Origin: Aquamicrobium sp.
Lineage (GTDB): Bacteria > Pseudomonadota > Alphaproteobacteria > Rhizobiales > Rhizobiaceae
Direction of reading: 5' to 3'
NCBI GenBank assembly: GCA_019739225.1
Contig: JAHHDT010000006.1
Location: 598,501-662,500 of the forward strand
Length of the DNA stretch: 64,000 nt
Position 1 is the stretch's first letter. Each line of letters begins with the position of its first letter. Below, piece after piece: positions 17,786-26,797 of this stretch. Both the position numbers and the translations under genes were made by a program. The notes beneath the pieces are model-generated. The model had not been told where the DNA came from. It did no database searches and worked only from the letters and a program-made list of their open reading frames with translations.

Positions 17786-19198
17786 CTAGGCGACTCCCAT
17801 ATTGTTTCGTCCCGGAAACGGAACGATCATGACGATTCCCAGCCTGCGCCAGACGGTGAATGACAGCATCGCCGCCTCGCACGCCATGGCGACCGCGGTG
17901 GAGATCGCCGCGCCCCACAGGCCGTAGAGCGGGATCAGGAACACGTTGAGGATGACGTTGAGGGCGAGCGTTACGCCGTAGACGACGGCGCAGATGTTCT
18001 GGTTGCCGCTCATCGTCAGCAGGCTTTCCGCCGGGCCTACGGAGCCGCGGGCAACCACGCCCGCCACCAGCACGAACAGCAGCGGGTAGCCGGCATCGAA
18101 GCCCGGCCCGAACAGGGCCAGCATCGGCTTGCCGATGACCAGCACCGCGGCGCCCATGGCCAGCGACGGCCAGAAGGTCCACGCGACGGTTTCGCGGGCG
18201 AACGCCGCCAGCTTCTCGGGATTGCCGCCATGCGCGTACTGGGCATAACGCTGCGCGACGCCCGCCTTGACGGCGAAATAGACGAAATGCACCAGCGCCA
18301 GCGTCTTGACCGTGGCGAAATAGACGGCGACGTCGTCAGGGTTCATGAACCAGCCGACCATCAGCACGTCGGCATTGGTCAGCATGAAGAAGAAGCCTTC
18401 CACGAGGAAGATCGGCAGCGACACCACCACCCATTCGCGGATGCGGAACAATGGCGGCACGTCGCGCACCTCCCGGCCCGTCTGCGGAGCGATGGCGGCA
18501 AGCTGGAACAGGGTCGTCGCATAGGTCGCGACGATGGCGACGACGATACCCGTCTGTGCATCGGGCGCATAGCCGGCGAAGATCGCCGCGCCCATCAGCG
18601 CAAGGATCAGCACCGGGCGCAGCAGGTAGATCGGCGCCAATGCCAGAATGGCCCAGGAGTTCGCCCGCGCGGTGCCCTCGAGCGTATCTGAAAGCGCGAT
18701 CATAGGCAGGCAGACGATGCCGAGATAGAACGGCACGACGTAGTAGCTCTCGACGGCGTCGGAGAACAGCCACAGGCCGACGAGGCCGGCGCCCGCGAAA
18801 AGCGTCGAAGTGGCGAGCACGAAGGCGCGGCTTGCAGCCATCACGCCGCGCAGTTCGCCGAGGCGACCGCGCTCCCGGTACTCGGGTATGTAGCGTACGA
18901 TGGAGGTGTGGAAGCCGAGGCACGAGAGGTTGCCGACGATGATCATCGTCGTCCACACCAGCACGAAGATGCCGTATTCGAAGCCGCCCATCCAGCGGGC
19001 CATCATGATCTGGCTGATCAGCGCGATTGCAGCGCTGACAATACGGATGGCAAAGGCGGTCAGCGACGTGCGGCTCGCCTGACCGCGGTCGTCAGCGGTG
19101 AAGACGACGGAATCGAGCCGGTCCAGGAACGGGCGCGCCCGCGCAGCCAAGGGCTCCGGCAAGAGCCGGTCGGCCGTCGATGCAGCGGAAAATCGCAA
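17786..19198 (-). CDS. Oligosaccharide flippase family (Wzx/MATE-like) membrane protein
   Basis: A 470-aa polytopic membrane protein of the polysaccharide-transport branch of the MOP superfamily, with about 12-14 TM helices from residue 45 onward. Such proteins flip undecaprenyl-linked oligosaccharides across the inner membrane. The start is probably TTG at 19198 (preceded by GGAG), because no ATG gives a complete first helix; a start a little further in is possible. It is paired with the GNAT-like gene on the same strand. No glycosyltransferases are adjacent, so this is not a full capsule locus. Confidence 0.82.
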   Translation of the reverse strand: MRFSAASTADRLLPEPLAARARPFLDRLDSVVFTADDRGQASRTSLTAFAIRIVSAAIALISQIMMARWMGGFEYGIFVLVWTTMIIVGNLSCLGFHTSIVRYIPEYRERGRLGELRGVMAASRAFVLATSTLFAGAGLVGLWLFSDAVESYYVVPFYLGIVCLPMIALSDTLEGTARANSWAILALAPIYLLRPVLILALMGAAIFAGYAPDAQTGIVVAIVATYATTLFQLAAIAPQTGREVRDVPPLFRIREWVVVSLPIFLVEGFFFMLTNADVLMVGWFMNPDDVAVYFATVKTLALVHFVYFAVKAGVAQRYAQYAHGGNPEKLAAFARETVAWTFWPSLAMGAAVLVIGKPMLALFGPGFDAGYPLLFVLVAGVVARGSVGPAESLLTMSGNQNICAVVYGVTLALNVILNVFLIPLYGLWGAAISTAVAMACEAAMLSFTVWRRLGIVMIVPFPGRNNMGVA

Positions 19199-19286
19199 CC
19201 CGGTACACTCCGTCTCTTCGCGATGGTCAAGGAAGCGATAGCGCGGAGTCTTTAAGAAACGGTGAGACGGCCCGGCGCGGCGGCTC

Positions 19287-19928
19287 TCAGGTGCTACGCA
19301 CGGTCCCGGTCGGGATCATCGCAGCCACGGCCCGTTCGCCGGCGTGGTCGCTCTCCGCAAGGCCTGCCGCCACGCCGATGCGATCCGCCTCCGGCCGGTT
19401 CTGGCTCATCTTGCGCTTGCCCTGCAGGCGCACGATCGGCACACGGACGCCGACGATGCCGCGAAGTTGCGCGCCGACGAAGGCTTCCGGCGCATCCGTC
19501 ACCGCCCACGGCCTTTCTCGCGGCTTCTCGTAGAATTCCGTCAGCCGCGTAACCACGTCGCGCAGGCGCTCTTCGTCCTCGAAGAATTCCACCGGTCCAT
19601 AGGCATGCACGGCCTCGTAGTTCCATGTCGGCACGACCTTGCCGTGTTCCCGCTTGGCCGCGTACCAGGACGGTGTGACATAGGCGTCGGGGCCGGAAAA
19701 CACGACCAGGGCGTCATGAGCCGTCGGCAGCTTCCATTGCGGATTGGCCTTGGCGACATGGCCGTAGAGCGTCCCCAACTCGCCTTCGGTTTCGGCGAGC
19801 AGGAAGGGCAGGGGCGTCGCGACGAGCCCCTCCTCCGTGGCTGTTATCAGCGTCGAAAGCCGCGCGTCGCGCATGATCCGGCGGAGGGTTGCGGGGTCGT
19901 CTTCGCGGAAGGCTGGTGGCGTATACAT
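19287..19928 (-). CDS. PaiB-type FMN-binding negative transcriptional regulator
   Basis: A 213-aa single-domain protein of the PaiB family. The N-terminus MYTPPAFREDDPATLRRIM, the middle GHVAKANPQW and YVTPSWYAAK with PTWNYEAVHAYG, and the LRGIVGVRVPI segment all match the split-barrel FMN-binding fold. Bacillus PaiB regulates sporulation and degradative enzymes; in proteobacteria the function is less clear. It stands alone, 88 bp from the flippase start. Confidence 0.9.
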   Translation of the reverse strand: MYTPPAFREDDPATLRRIMRDARLSTLITATEEGLVATPLPFLLAETEGELGTLYGHVAKANPQWKLPTAHDALVVFSGPDAYVTPSWYAAKREHGKVVPTWNYEAVHAYGPVEFFEDEERLRDVVTRLTEFYEKPRERPWAVTDAPEAFVGAQLRGIVGVRVPIVRLQGKRKMSQNRPEADRIGVAAGLAESDHAGERAVAAMIPTGTVRST

Positions 19929-20108
19929 GAGTTCAGACTATCAGCCTCCCGCGTGTCAGCATAAGGCGGCTGCGCGGAGGCGTTGATGGGCCAGCTTCGG
20001 GCTTAAACCGCGGTCCATCCCCGGACTTAGTGCCTGGGGATTTGTCTCGTGCCTTCTGCGCGGTCCTTGATGTCGCCGTCGCGACAGACGCTCTGCGGCG
20101 CGACAGGA

Positions 20109-20137
20109 TTGCCCGCTGTGGTTGTATCAACTATAAC
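20109..20137 (+). promoter_or_regulatory. Candidate sigma-70 promoter giving a leaderless transcript
   Basis: TTGCCC (20109-20114) and TATAAC (20132-20137) are spaced by 17 bp, close to the vegetative consensus. Transcription would begin near 20144, within two bases of the ATG at 20146, and no Shine-Dalgarno precedes that ATG. Confidence 0.45.
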
Positions 20138-20145
20138 ATGTACCC

Positions 20146-21228
20146 ATGGGGTTTTTGGGGCGAGTAGCGATTACGCTTCTGGTACTGGTTTTTGCGATGT
20201 CCGCGCGGGCGGACACGTATCGGCGCGATTCGATTGCGTTCGAGCGCGCAGGGCTCAGTTACGATCACTGGAATAAAAAGCCGCCGGAAGACTGGACACC
20301 GGGCGTCAACGGCGATGCACGGCTGGGGCTGCGTCTTCCGCTCGACTGGGACGAGCACTACAGGGTCCGGTTCGAGCAGTATTTCCAGCCCAACGTCTTC
20401 TACATGAACTCGTCTCTCCTGTGTAATTTTGCGCGCAGGAACCGGGATCAGAGACGCGAAGCCGGGCGGCTCTTCCACGCCATGTATCTGCGGATGATGG
20501 AATTCGCCGAGAACGAAGACGGCCTGCTCTTCATTCGCAGCGACTTTCCCTTTTCGCCGGGCGGCAAGCCTCTCACCACAATCGAGAAGGTTGCGGAAAA
20601 CGTAGCAAATTTCTTCGGTACGAGTTTTGTCAGTCCAGACATGGAACCGGGCTGGTCCAGTGCGATCGTCAACGGCTTCGTGATGGCGGGGCTGGTCAAG
20701 GCGCTCGATTGCTTCGATCGGCCCGAATATCGCGAGACCCTCGACGGCCTGGCGGCGGCCTATTCCCGCTTGCGCGTGGCCGGTCAGCCGGCGCCGGAGC
20801 GCTGGATTTCATATGTCGATGAAGACGGGTATCTGTGGTTCGAGGAATATCCGCTCACGGATGGCCGCCCCACGCGCGTTCTCAACGGGCACATCTTCGC
20901 GCTGTTCGGTCTGGTGCTCTATTCGGACAAGACCGGCGACGAGAGCGTCATCCCCCTGATAGAGGGCGGGCTGACCACCTTGCGCGACAATGGCGAGCTG
21001 TTTCGCCGCGAGGGCCAGATCAACGCCTACTCGCTGCGCATAAAGGACTATGCCGACTATTCACCGGATCGCACCGTCAGGCAGCAGTGTCAGCTCTATG
21101 CGATGACGGGAGAAGAGACGTTCCGTCGCCTCGCCTCTGCGTTTCGCGCGGACATCGAGGCGTCCGGTCGCCCGGTGCCGGACTGGGCCGTTCGCCTTTG
21201 CGAGCAGAGCGCCGAACTTTCAGACTGA
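20146..21228 (+). CDS. Secreted D-glucuronyl C5-epimerase-like protein
   Basis: A 360-aa protein with a signal peptide (residues 1-22, SARA/DTY). The C-terminal region carries the hallmark of the heparosan glucuronyl C5-epimerase domain: PGWSSA (168-173), WFEEYP (231-236) and RVLNGHIFALFGL (244-256) in an alpha/alpha barrel. C5-epimerases turn D-glucuronic into L-iduronic acid units within a polymer, so this protein may act on an extracellular or periplasmic uronic-acid polysaccharide. Catalytic equivalence to the animal enzyme is not proven here. Its start lacks a ribosome site. The flippase/GNAT pair lies 0.9-3.6 kb away on the other strand, a suggestive but loose link. Confidence 0.75.
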   Translation: MGFLGRVAITLLVLVFAMSARADTYRRDSIAFERAGLSYDHWNKKPPEDWTPGVNGDARLGLRLPLDWDEHYRVRFEQYFQPNVFYMNSSLLCNFARRNRDQRREAGRLFHAMYLRMMEFAENEDGLLFIRSDFPFSPGGKPLTTIEKVAENVANFFGTSFVSPDMEPGWSSAIVNGFVMAGLVKALDCFDRPEYRETLDGLAAAYSRLRVAGQPAPERWISYVDEDGYLWFEEYPLTDGRPTRVLNGHIFALFGLVLYSDKTGDESVIPLIEGGLTTLRDNGELFRREGQINAYSLRIKDYADYSPDRTVRQQCQLYAMTGEETFRRLASAFRADIEASGRPVPDWAVRLCEQSAELSD

Positions 21229-21244
21229 TGCGGCGCCCGAATAG

Positions 21245-21718
21245 CTATCTGGCTTGCGAAGAGGTCTCGTCGGCGATCACCTCGACCAGTCGGTCGAAGC
21301 CCGAGCCTGTGCCGGCGACGCGCTGGCGTCTGGCTTCCGCGGTGCCCAGAAAGGCAAGTTGCTCGGTGTAGAGCATGAGCGTCTTCGCGCCGGCGGGTTG
21401 AAACTCGACGGTGGCCAGCGAGACGGATTGCCGGGCGCCGCCAAAACTCATCTCGAAGGCATAGATGATCCGGCGTTGCGGCTCGATGTCGAAATAGCGC
21501 GCGGCGAAGGTCTGTTCGTGGCCTTCTAGCGTGCGCCAGCGGCGCGCTTCGGTGCCGCCGACACGGAACTCGAAGACGTCCTCCAGCACGGTCCAGTCCG
21601 GATGGCAGGCGTTCCAGCGCTGCTTCATCGCCGCGTCCGACCAGAAGCGGAACGCATGCTTCGGCCCGGTGGGCAACTCGCGCTCGACCACGAAGGTGGA
21701 GTGGTGTGCAGCGCTCAT
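21245..21718 (-). CDS. SRPBCC (AHSA1-like) domain protein
   Basis: A 157-aa START/Bet v1-like fold protein of the AHSA1 (activator of Hsp90 ATPase) type. It shows the typical TFVVERELPTGPKHAFRFWS opening and FDIEPQRRIIYAFEM core. Its ATG overlaps the stop of the ArsR-like gene (ATGA), so it is the third gene of the GST-ArsR-SRPBCC operon. ArsR-SRPBCC pairs are common; the SRPBCC partner probably binds a small hydrophobic ligand, but the ligand is unknown. Confidence 0.88.
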   Translation of the reverse strand: MSAAHHSTFVVERELPTGPKHAFRFWSDAAMKQRWNACHPDWTVLEDVFEFRVGGTEARRWRTLEGHEQTFAARYFDIEPQRRIIYAFEMSFGGARQSVSLATVEFQPAGAKTLMLYTEQLAFLGTAEARRQRVAGTGSGFDRLVEVIADETSSQAR

Positions 21719-22062
21719 GTCTCGTCTTCTCCTTCCGGGCTCTCGGCTATCGCCAGGACGAGGCGGTCGAAGGCGGCGTTCATGGCGGCCTCGCGCTGGC
21801 GGACCCATGCGTTTATCGCGCCGAATGCCGCCGGATCGATGCGATACGTCCGTGTTCGGCCGGCCTTTGTCGAGACGACGATGCCGCCCTTTTCGAGCAC
21901 GCGGAGATGCTTGAGCGCCGAAGGCAGGCCCATGCCGGCCGGTTCCGCCAGTTCCTTGACCGTCGCCGGGCCGATAGTCAGCCGGTCGACCATGCCGCGC
22001 CGGCCCGGATCGGCTAACGCGGTGAAGATCTCGTCCAGCTTTCGTTCGCCGGTCTGCGTCAT
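21715..22062 (-). CDS. ArsR-family winged-helix transcriptional regulator
   Basis: A 115-aa regulator with the winged HTH spanning about residues 30-75 (ATVKELAEPAGMGLPSALKH then LEKGGIVVSTKAGRTRTYRI). No cysteine metal-binding site is present, so it is of the non-metal ArsR group that accompanies SRPBCC proteins. It overlaps GST upstream and SRPBCC downstream by 4 bp each (ATGA). It is the natural candidate to bind the dyads in front of the operon and repress it. Confidence 0.88.
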   Translation of the reverse strand: MTQTGERKLDEIFTALADPGRRGMVDRLTIGPATVKELAEPAGMGLPSALKHLRVLEKGGIVVSTKAGRTRTYRIDPAAFGAINAWVRQREAAMNAAFDRLVLAIAESPEGEDET

Positions 22063-22751
22063 GCTTTCCACTCGCCACGCAGGAAATGCGCCGGCATGGC
22101 GTCGCGATAGGGGAACATCGAAAAATAGGGCAGGGCCCCGTCCAGCGTGCGGCTTACGGAGGGGCGCGCCAACAGCCGTTCGAAATAGGCTTGCAGGTTG
22201 GTATGGCCGGGCTCGAAGGGATGCACGATCGAGGCGAAGAACAGCGCCGGCGCGGCCGCGCAGTCGGCCATCGTGAAGCTGTCGCCGGTCGCCCACTCCC
22301 TTGCGGCCAGATGCGCGTCGGCCATGGCGTAGGCCGTATCCAGCGACTGCCGGGCATCGGCAACGCCTGTGGGGTCCGTCGCGCTATGCGGGCGGATGCG
22401 GTCGAGGACGATCTTCTGCATCGGTACGCTGACGTAGAGATCGAAGAAGCGATCCCAAAGCCGCACCTCCAGCGCAGCTTCAGCGTCAGGCGGCAGCAGA
22501 GCTACCCGACCGGGATAGTGCCGCTGCAGATATTCGATGATGATGGTCGTTTCAGGCACGACACGGTCGCGTCTTTGGTCGTGCAGCACCGGGATCTTGC
22601 CGACCGGCCACCGCGCCAGCAGCTCGGCCGCCGAGCCCGGGTCGCCCAGATCGACAGTGACCGGTTCGAAAGCCGTATCGTTCTCGTAAAGCGCGATCAG
22701 CACCTTGTGGCAGAACGAAGCCAGCGGATGAAGATAGAGCGTCAGGCCCAT
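22059..22751 (-). CDS. Glutathione S-transferase family protein
   Basis: A 230-aa GST. The thioredoxin-like N-terminal domain begins LTLYLHPLASFCHKVLIALYEN and includes the cis-proline block GKIPVLHD; the helical C-terminal domain contains the conserved FTMADCAAAPALFFA. A Ser13/Cys14 pair occupies the active-site area, so glutathione conjugation is plausible but the substrate is unknown. It is the first gene of an operon with ArsR and SRPBCC genes. Its Shine-Dalgarno, GAGGTG, lies inside the arm of a 15-bp inverted repeat. Confidence 0.9.
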   Translation of the reverse strand: MGLTLYLHPLASFCHKVLIALYENDTAFEPVTVDLGDPGSAAELLARWPVGKIPVLHDQRRDRVVPETTIIIEYLQRHYPGRVALLPPDAEAALEVRLWDRFFDLYVSVPMQKIVLDRIRPHSATDPTGVADARQSLDTAYAMADAHLAAREWATGDSFTMADCAAAPALFFASIVHPFEPGHTNLQAYFERLLARPSVSRTLDGALPYFSMFPYRDAMPAHFLRGEWKA

Positions 22752-22755
22752 GGAG

Positions 22756-22793
22756 CACCTCGATAGTTTCTTTGGCCGGAAACTATCGAGGTG
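22756..22793 (-). promoter_or_regulatory. 15-bp perfect dyad containing the GST Shine-Dalgarno
   Basis: CACCTCGATAGTTTC and GAAACTATCGAGGTG are perfect inverted repeats around an 8-base spacer. In the minus-strand transcript the second arm ends with GAGGTG, the ribosome site 6 nt before the GST ATG (counting from its GAGG core), so the folded RNA would hide it. The inner part AGTTTC-N7-GGAAACT matches the second dyad at 22812-22837. Confidence 0.75.
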
Positions 22794-22811
22794 AAGGTGT
22801 GCAGGCAAGCA

Positions 22812-22837
22812 GAAAGTTTCCGCAGATGGAAACTTTC
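22812..22837 (-). promoter_or_regulatory. Second dyad with the same core, candidate operator
   Basis: GAAAGTTTCC and GGAAACTTTC are perfect 10-bp inverted repeats around 6 bases. The core AGTTTC-N7-GGAAACT is identical in geometry to that of the nearer dyad, and the two centres are 50 bp apart, about five helical turns. It is probably a regulator-binding site; a weak secA terminator is the alternative. Confidence 0.65.
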
Positions 22838-22860
22838 ATGCCGCTCTATCCGGCGCGCCT

Positions 22861-25590
22861 TCAGGCGAACGCGCCGTGACAGTGCTTGTACTTCTTGCCC
22901 GAGCCGCAGGGGCAGACCTCGTTGCGGCCGACTTTGCCCCAGGTAGAGGGATCGGCGGGATCGCGCTGCTCGGCCGGCACGATGCGGTTGTCGGCGGGTG
23001 CGACCGCCAGTGCCGTCTCGCCGAAATCGTCCTCGCCGGTGGTGGCGTCGATATGTTCGCCGCGCATGGCGGCAGGCGCCTGCGGGGGCGGTGCGTCGGC
23101 CGCCTCGCGCACCAGTTCCACGCGCATGAGCTGCGACGTGACGACCTGGCGCAGATTGGCCAGCATCGACTGGAACAGCTCGAAGGCTTCGGTCTTGTAT
23201 TCCTGCAGCGGATCGCGCTGCGCATAGCCGCGGAAGCCGACGACCGAACGCAGGTGGTCGAGATTGACCAGATGCTCGCGCCACAGATGGTCGAGCGTCT
23301 GCAGCACGATCGACTTCTCGACATAGGCCATGATGTCTGGGCCGAACCGTTCCGCACGCTCGGCGGCGGCCTTGTCGGCGGCCTCCATGATACGCTCGCG
23401 GATCTGCTCCTCGTCGATGCCTTCCTCGGCCGCCCATTCGGCGACCGGCAGGTCGAGGTTGAGATAGGCGGTCACGCCTTCCTTCAGCCCGTCGAGGTCC
23501 CACTGTTCGGCATATGCGTTTTCGGGGATGTGCTTTGAAACGAGTTCCTCGACGACGTCCTGGCGCATCTCGGCGACGGTTTCGCCGAGGTTCTCGCCGT
23601 CCATCAGCTCGATGCGCTGCTCGAAGACGACCTTGCGCTGGTCGTTCATCACGTCATCGAACTTCAGCAGGTTCTTGCGGATGTCGAAGTTGCGCGCCTC
23701 GACCTTCTTCTGCGCCTTTTCAAGCGCCTTGTTGATCCAGGGATGGATGATGGCCTCGTCTTCCTTGAGGCCGAGCTTCTGCAGCATGCCGTCCATGCGG
23801 TCGGAGCCGAAGATGCGCATCAGGTCGTCCTGGAGCGACAGGAAGAATTTCGACCGGCCGGGGTCGCCCTGACGGCCGGAGCGGCCGCGAAGCTGGTTGT
23901 CGATGCGGCGGCTTTCGTGGCGCTCGGTGGCGAGCACGTAGAGCCCGCCGGCGTCCAGGGCCTGCTGCTTGAGCTTCGCGATGTCCTCGCGGATCGCCTT
24001 TTCCTTCGCGTCGCGCTCTGGACCCTCTGCCATGTCGGCAAGTTCCTGCGCGATGCGCATGTCGGCGTTGCCGCCGAGCTGGATGTCGGTGCCGCGGCCG
24101 GCCATGTTGGTGGCGATGGTGATCGAACCGGGACGGCCCGCCTGTGCGACGATGACGGCCTCCTGCTCGTGATGGCGGGCGTTGAGGACCTGGAAGTCCT
24201 TGAAGCCCTCGGCGCGCAGGCGCTCTGCCAGATGCTCCGACTTTTCGATCGACGTGGTGCCGACCAGGGTCGGCTGGCCCTTGGCGTGCGCCTCGCGGAT
24301 TTCACGCACGATCGCCTTGTATTTCTCCTCGACCGTCCGGTAGACCTCGTCGTCCTCATCCAGACGGGAGACCGGAAGGTTGGTCGGGATCTCGGAGACC
24401 TCCAGACCGTAGATGTTGCCGAATTCTTCCGCTTCCGTCAGCGCCGTGCCGGTCATGCCGGCCAGCTTGTCGTACATGCGGAAATAGTTCTGGAAGGTGA
24501 TCGAGGCCAGCGTCTGGTTCTCGGGGTGGATCTTGACGTGTTCCTTGGCCTCAAGCGCCTGGTGGAGGCCTTCCGAGAAGCGGCGGCCAGGCATCATGCG
24601 GCCGGTGAACTCGTCGATGATGACCACCTCGCCGTTGCGCACGATGTAGTCCTTGTCGCGCTGGAACAGGCGATGGGCCTTCAGCGCGTTGTTGACGTGG
24701 TGCACGATGGCGACATTCTCGACGTCGTAGAGCGACTCGCCCTTGAGCATGCCGGCTTCGCGCAGCATGTTTTCGAGCTTTTCGGTGCCTTCCTCGGTAA
24801 AGGTTGCCGTGCGCTGCTTCTCGTCGATCTCGTAATCGCCTTCGTCCAGCTTCGGGATGAAGGTGTCGATCGAGTTGTAGAGCTCCGAGCGGTCGTCGAG
24901 CGGGCCGGAAATGATGAGCGGCGTGCGCGCCTCATCGATCAGGATCGAGTCCACCTCGTCGACGATGGCGTAGTTGTGGCCGCGCTGCACCATTTGGGCG
25001 CGGTCATATTTCATGTTGTCGCGCAGATAGTCGAAGCCGAGCTCGTTGTTGGTCGCGTAGGTCACGTCGCAGGCGTAGGCGGCCTTGCGCTCCTCGTCGG
25101 AAAGGCCGTGGACGATGACGCCGGTGCTGAGCCCGAGAAAGCCATAGACGCGACCCATCCATTCGGCGTCGCGGCTGGCAAGGTAGTCGTTGACGGTCAC
25201 GACATGCACGCCCTTGCCCGACAGCGCGTTCAGGTAGACGGGCAGGGTTGCCACCAGCGTCTTGCCCTCGCCGGTGCGCATCTCGGAAATACCGCCGTCA
25301 TTGAGCACCATGCCGCCGATGAGCTGGACGTCGAAGGGCCTCAGGCCAAGCGCGCGCCGGGCTGCCTCACGCGCTACGGCGAAGGCCGGCACCAGCAGGT
25401 CTTCGAGCGACTTTCCCGCGGCAATTTCCTGGCGGAATTCGTCGGTCTTGGCTCGGAGCGCCTCATCGGAGAGCGCTTGCATCTCCTTTTCGAGTGCGTT
25501 GATTGCCTCGACTCGAGGCCTGAAACCCTTGATGCGGCGGTCGTTCGATGAACCGAAAATCTTGCGGGCGATAGAGCCAAAGCTGACCAT
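22861..25590 (-). CDS. secA: Preprotein translocase ATPase SecA
   Basis: The 909-aa motor of the Sec pathway drives unfolded preproteins through SecYEG. Walker A MRTGEGKT is at 104-111. The DEAD-type box occurs in [17 protein letters not shown], the helicase core and scaffold are complete, and the C-terminal zinc motif [13 protein letters not shown] starts at 893, so SecB/ribosome binding is retained. The ATG at 25590 has AGGA upstream. It is divergent from the parvulin gene with a 251-bp gap that should hold both promoters. Confidence 0.98.
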   Translation of the reverse strand: MVSFGSIARKIFGSSNDRRIKGFRPRVEAINALEKEMQALSDEALRAKTDEFRQEIAAGKSLEDLLVPAFAVAREAARRALGLRPFDVQLIGGMVLNDGGISEMRTGEGKTLVATLPVYLNALSGKGVHVVTVNDYLASRDAEWMGRVYGFLGLSTGVIVHGLSDEERKAAYACDVTYATNNELGFDYLRDNMKYDRAQMVQRGHNYAIVDEVDSILIDEARTPLIISGPLDDRSELYNSIDTFIPKLDEGDYEIDEKQRTATFTEEGTEKLENMLREAGMLKGESLYDVENVAIVHHVNNALKAHRLFQRDKDYIVRNGEVVIIDEFTGRMMPGRRFSEGLHQALEAKEHVKIHPENQTLASITFQNYFRMYDKLAGMTGTALTEAEEFGNIYGLEVSEIPTNLPVSRLDEDDEVYRTVEEKYKAIVREIREAHAKGQPTLVGTTSIEKSEHLAERLRAEGFKDFQVLNARHHEQEAVIVAQAGRPGSITIATNMAGRGTDIQLGGNADMRIAQELADMAEGPERDAKEKAIREDIAKLKQQALDAGGLYVLATERHESRRIDNQLRGRSGRQGDPGRSKFFLSLQDDLMRIFGSDRMDGMLQKLGLKEDEAIIHPWINKALEKAQKKVEARNFDIRKNLLKFDDVMNDQRKVVFEQRIELMDGENLGETVAEMRQDVVEELVSKHIPENAYAEQWDLDGLKEGVTAYLNLDLPVAEWAAEEGIDEEQIRERIMEAADKAAAERAERFGPDIMAYVEKSIVLQTLDHLWREHLVNLDHLRSVVGFRGYAQRDPLQEYKTEAFELFQSMLANLRQVVTSQLMRVELVREAADAPPPQAPAAMRGEHIDATTGEDDFGETALAVAPADNRIVPAEQRDPADPSTWGKVGRNEVCPCGSGKKYKHCHGAFA

Positions 25591-25841
25591 CAAAGGTCCT
25601 TTCAGAACGGATTGCCGGGCGGCGCCTCGGCAAGGCCCGCTACGGACGGTACAGGCGGGCCGGAAAACGGAGGAAAGCGCCTCAAATAGCTTCTGGACGC
25701 CAAGTCGAAGGACAGATAAGAGGGGCCACAACCGATGTCAACGTTGCTTCCCTGGCATGGAGCAAGCGGAAAATAGCCACATTTTGGCTGGTTGAAGGGG
25801 CAACGCCCCATACTGCATTTCCCCCTACTGGAGAGTTTCTG

Positions 25842-26741
25842 ATGAAGCACACGCCCCGTCGCCTGTCATTTGTTCGTCTCGGCGCGGCCGCGGCCATCCT
25901 GGCCCTTGCCGGCACCGCCGCCATGGCCCAGGACGAGGCGGTCGTCGCAACTGTGAACGGGCAGCCAGTTACGGAGACCGATCTGGAGATCGCAATCGCA
26001 GACCTCGAGCAGCAGTTCGCGCAGCTTCCGGCCGAGCAGCGCCGCGCGGCGGCGCTGTCGGCGGTGATCGAGATAAGGCTGCTTGCGGCCGAGGCCGAGA
26101 GCAAGGGTCTCGCTGAAGGTGACGAATTCCAGCGGCGCATGGACATGTTGCGCCAGCGCGCGCTCCACAGCGCCTATATCGAGCAGGAAGTTGCCGGGCT
26201 CGTCACCGACGAGGCGGTCCGCACGCGCTATGACGAGGAGATCGCCAAGATCCCGGCCAGCGAAGAAGTTCGCGCCCGCCACATTCTCGTCGAGACCGAG
26301 GAAGAGGCGACCGCGATCATCAAGCAGCTCGACGAGGGCGGCAATTTCGAGGAAATCGCCAAGGAGAAATCCACCGACGGCGCAGCCGCGCAGGGTGGCG
26401 ACCTCGGCTATTTCGGCGCTGGCCAGATGGTACCGGAGTTCGAGCAGGCGGCCTTCGCAATGGAGGTCGGCGCACATTCGGCCGAGCCGGTTAAGTCGCA
26501 GTTCGGCTGGCACGTCATCAAGCTCGAAGACAAGCGCGCGAAGCAGCCGCCGGCATTCGAGCAGGTCTCGGAGCAGCTTCGCTCGGTGCTGGTGCGCGAC
26601 GCCTACATGAAGGCCGTGAACGACCTGCGCGCTGCTGCCGATGTCGAGATCGAGGACGAGGCCCTGAAGGCCATGCTGGAGCCGGCAGCCGGTGAAGGTG
26701 CTGCCGAAGGCGAGACGCCTGCCGAGCAGCCGGCCGAATAA
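25842..26741 (+). CDS. Periplasmic peptidylprolyl isomerase (parvulin/PpiC type)
   Basis: A 299-aa exported foldase. The signal peptide covers about residues 1-29 (AAMA/QDE). A SurA/PrsA-like N-terminal region (about 30-130) precedes the parvulin domain (about 138-235), with VRARHILVETEEEA, GGDLGYFGAGQMVPEFEQAA and FGWHVIKLED. A Glu/Ala-rich tail ends the protein. It sits next to secA, fitting a role in folding exported proteins. A strong hairpin terminator follows. Confidence 0.93.
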   Translation: MKHTPRRLSFVRLGAAAAILALAGTAAMAQDEAVVATVNGQPVTETDLEIAIADLEQQFAQLPAEQRRAAALSAVIEIRLLAAEAESKGLAEGDEFQRRMDMLRQRALHSAYIEQEVAGLVTDEAVRTRYDEEIAKIPASEEVRARHILVETEEEATAIIKQLDEGGNFEEIAKEKSTDGAAAQGGDLGYFGAGQMVPEFEQAAFAMEVGAHSAEPVKSQFGWHVIKLEDKRAKQPPAFEQVSEQLRSVLVRDAYMKAVNDLRAAADVEIEDEALKAMLEPAAGEGAAEGETPAEQPAE

Positions 26742-26763
26742 CCCGCAAGAGGGTTCGAAACGA

Positions 26764-26797
26764 GGCAAGGGGCGCGTCAAGGCGCCCCTTGCCGTTT
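26764..26797. terminator. Bidirectional terminator between parvulin and TetR genes
   Basis: A 12-bp perfect stem, GGCAAGGGGCGC with GCGCCCCTTGCC, has a 6-base loop and is followed by GTTT on the plus strand. It sits between convergent stop codons and overlaps the TetR stop, so it probably serves both genes. Confidence 0.7.

Noticed and set aside
23743..25551. A 602-codon open frame on the plus strand opposite secA
   Set aside because: It is the mirror of a GC-rich conserved gene; the predicted protein is low-complexity and Val/Asp/Arg-rich with no family match.
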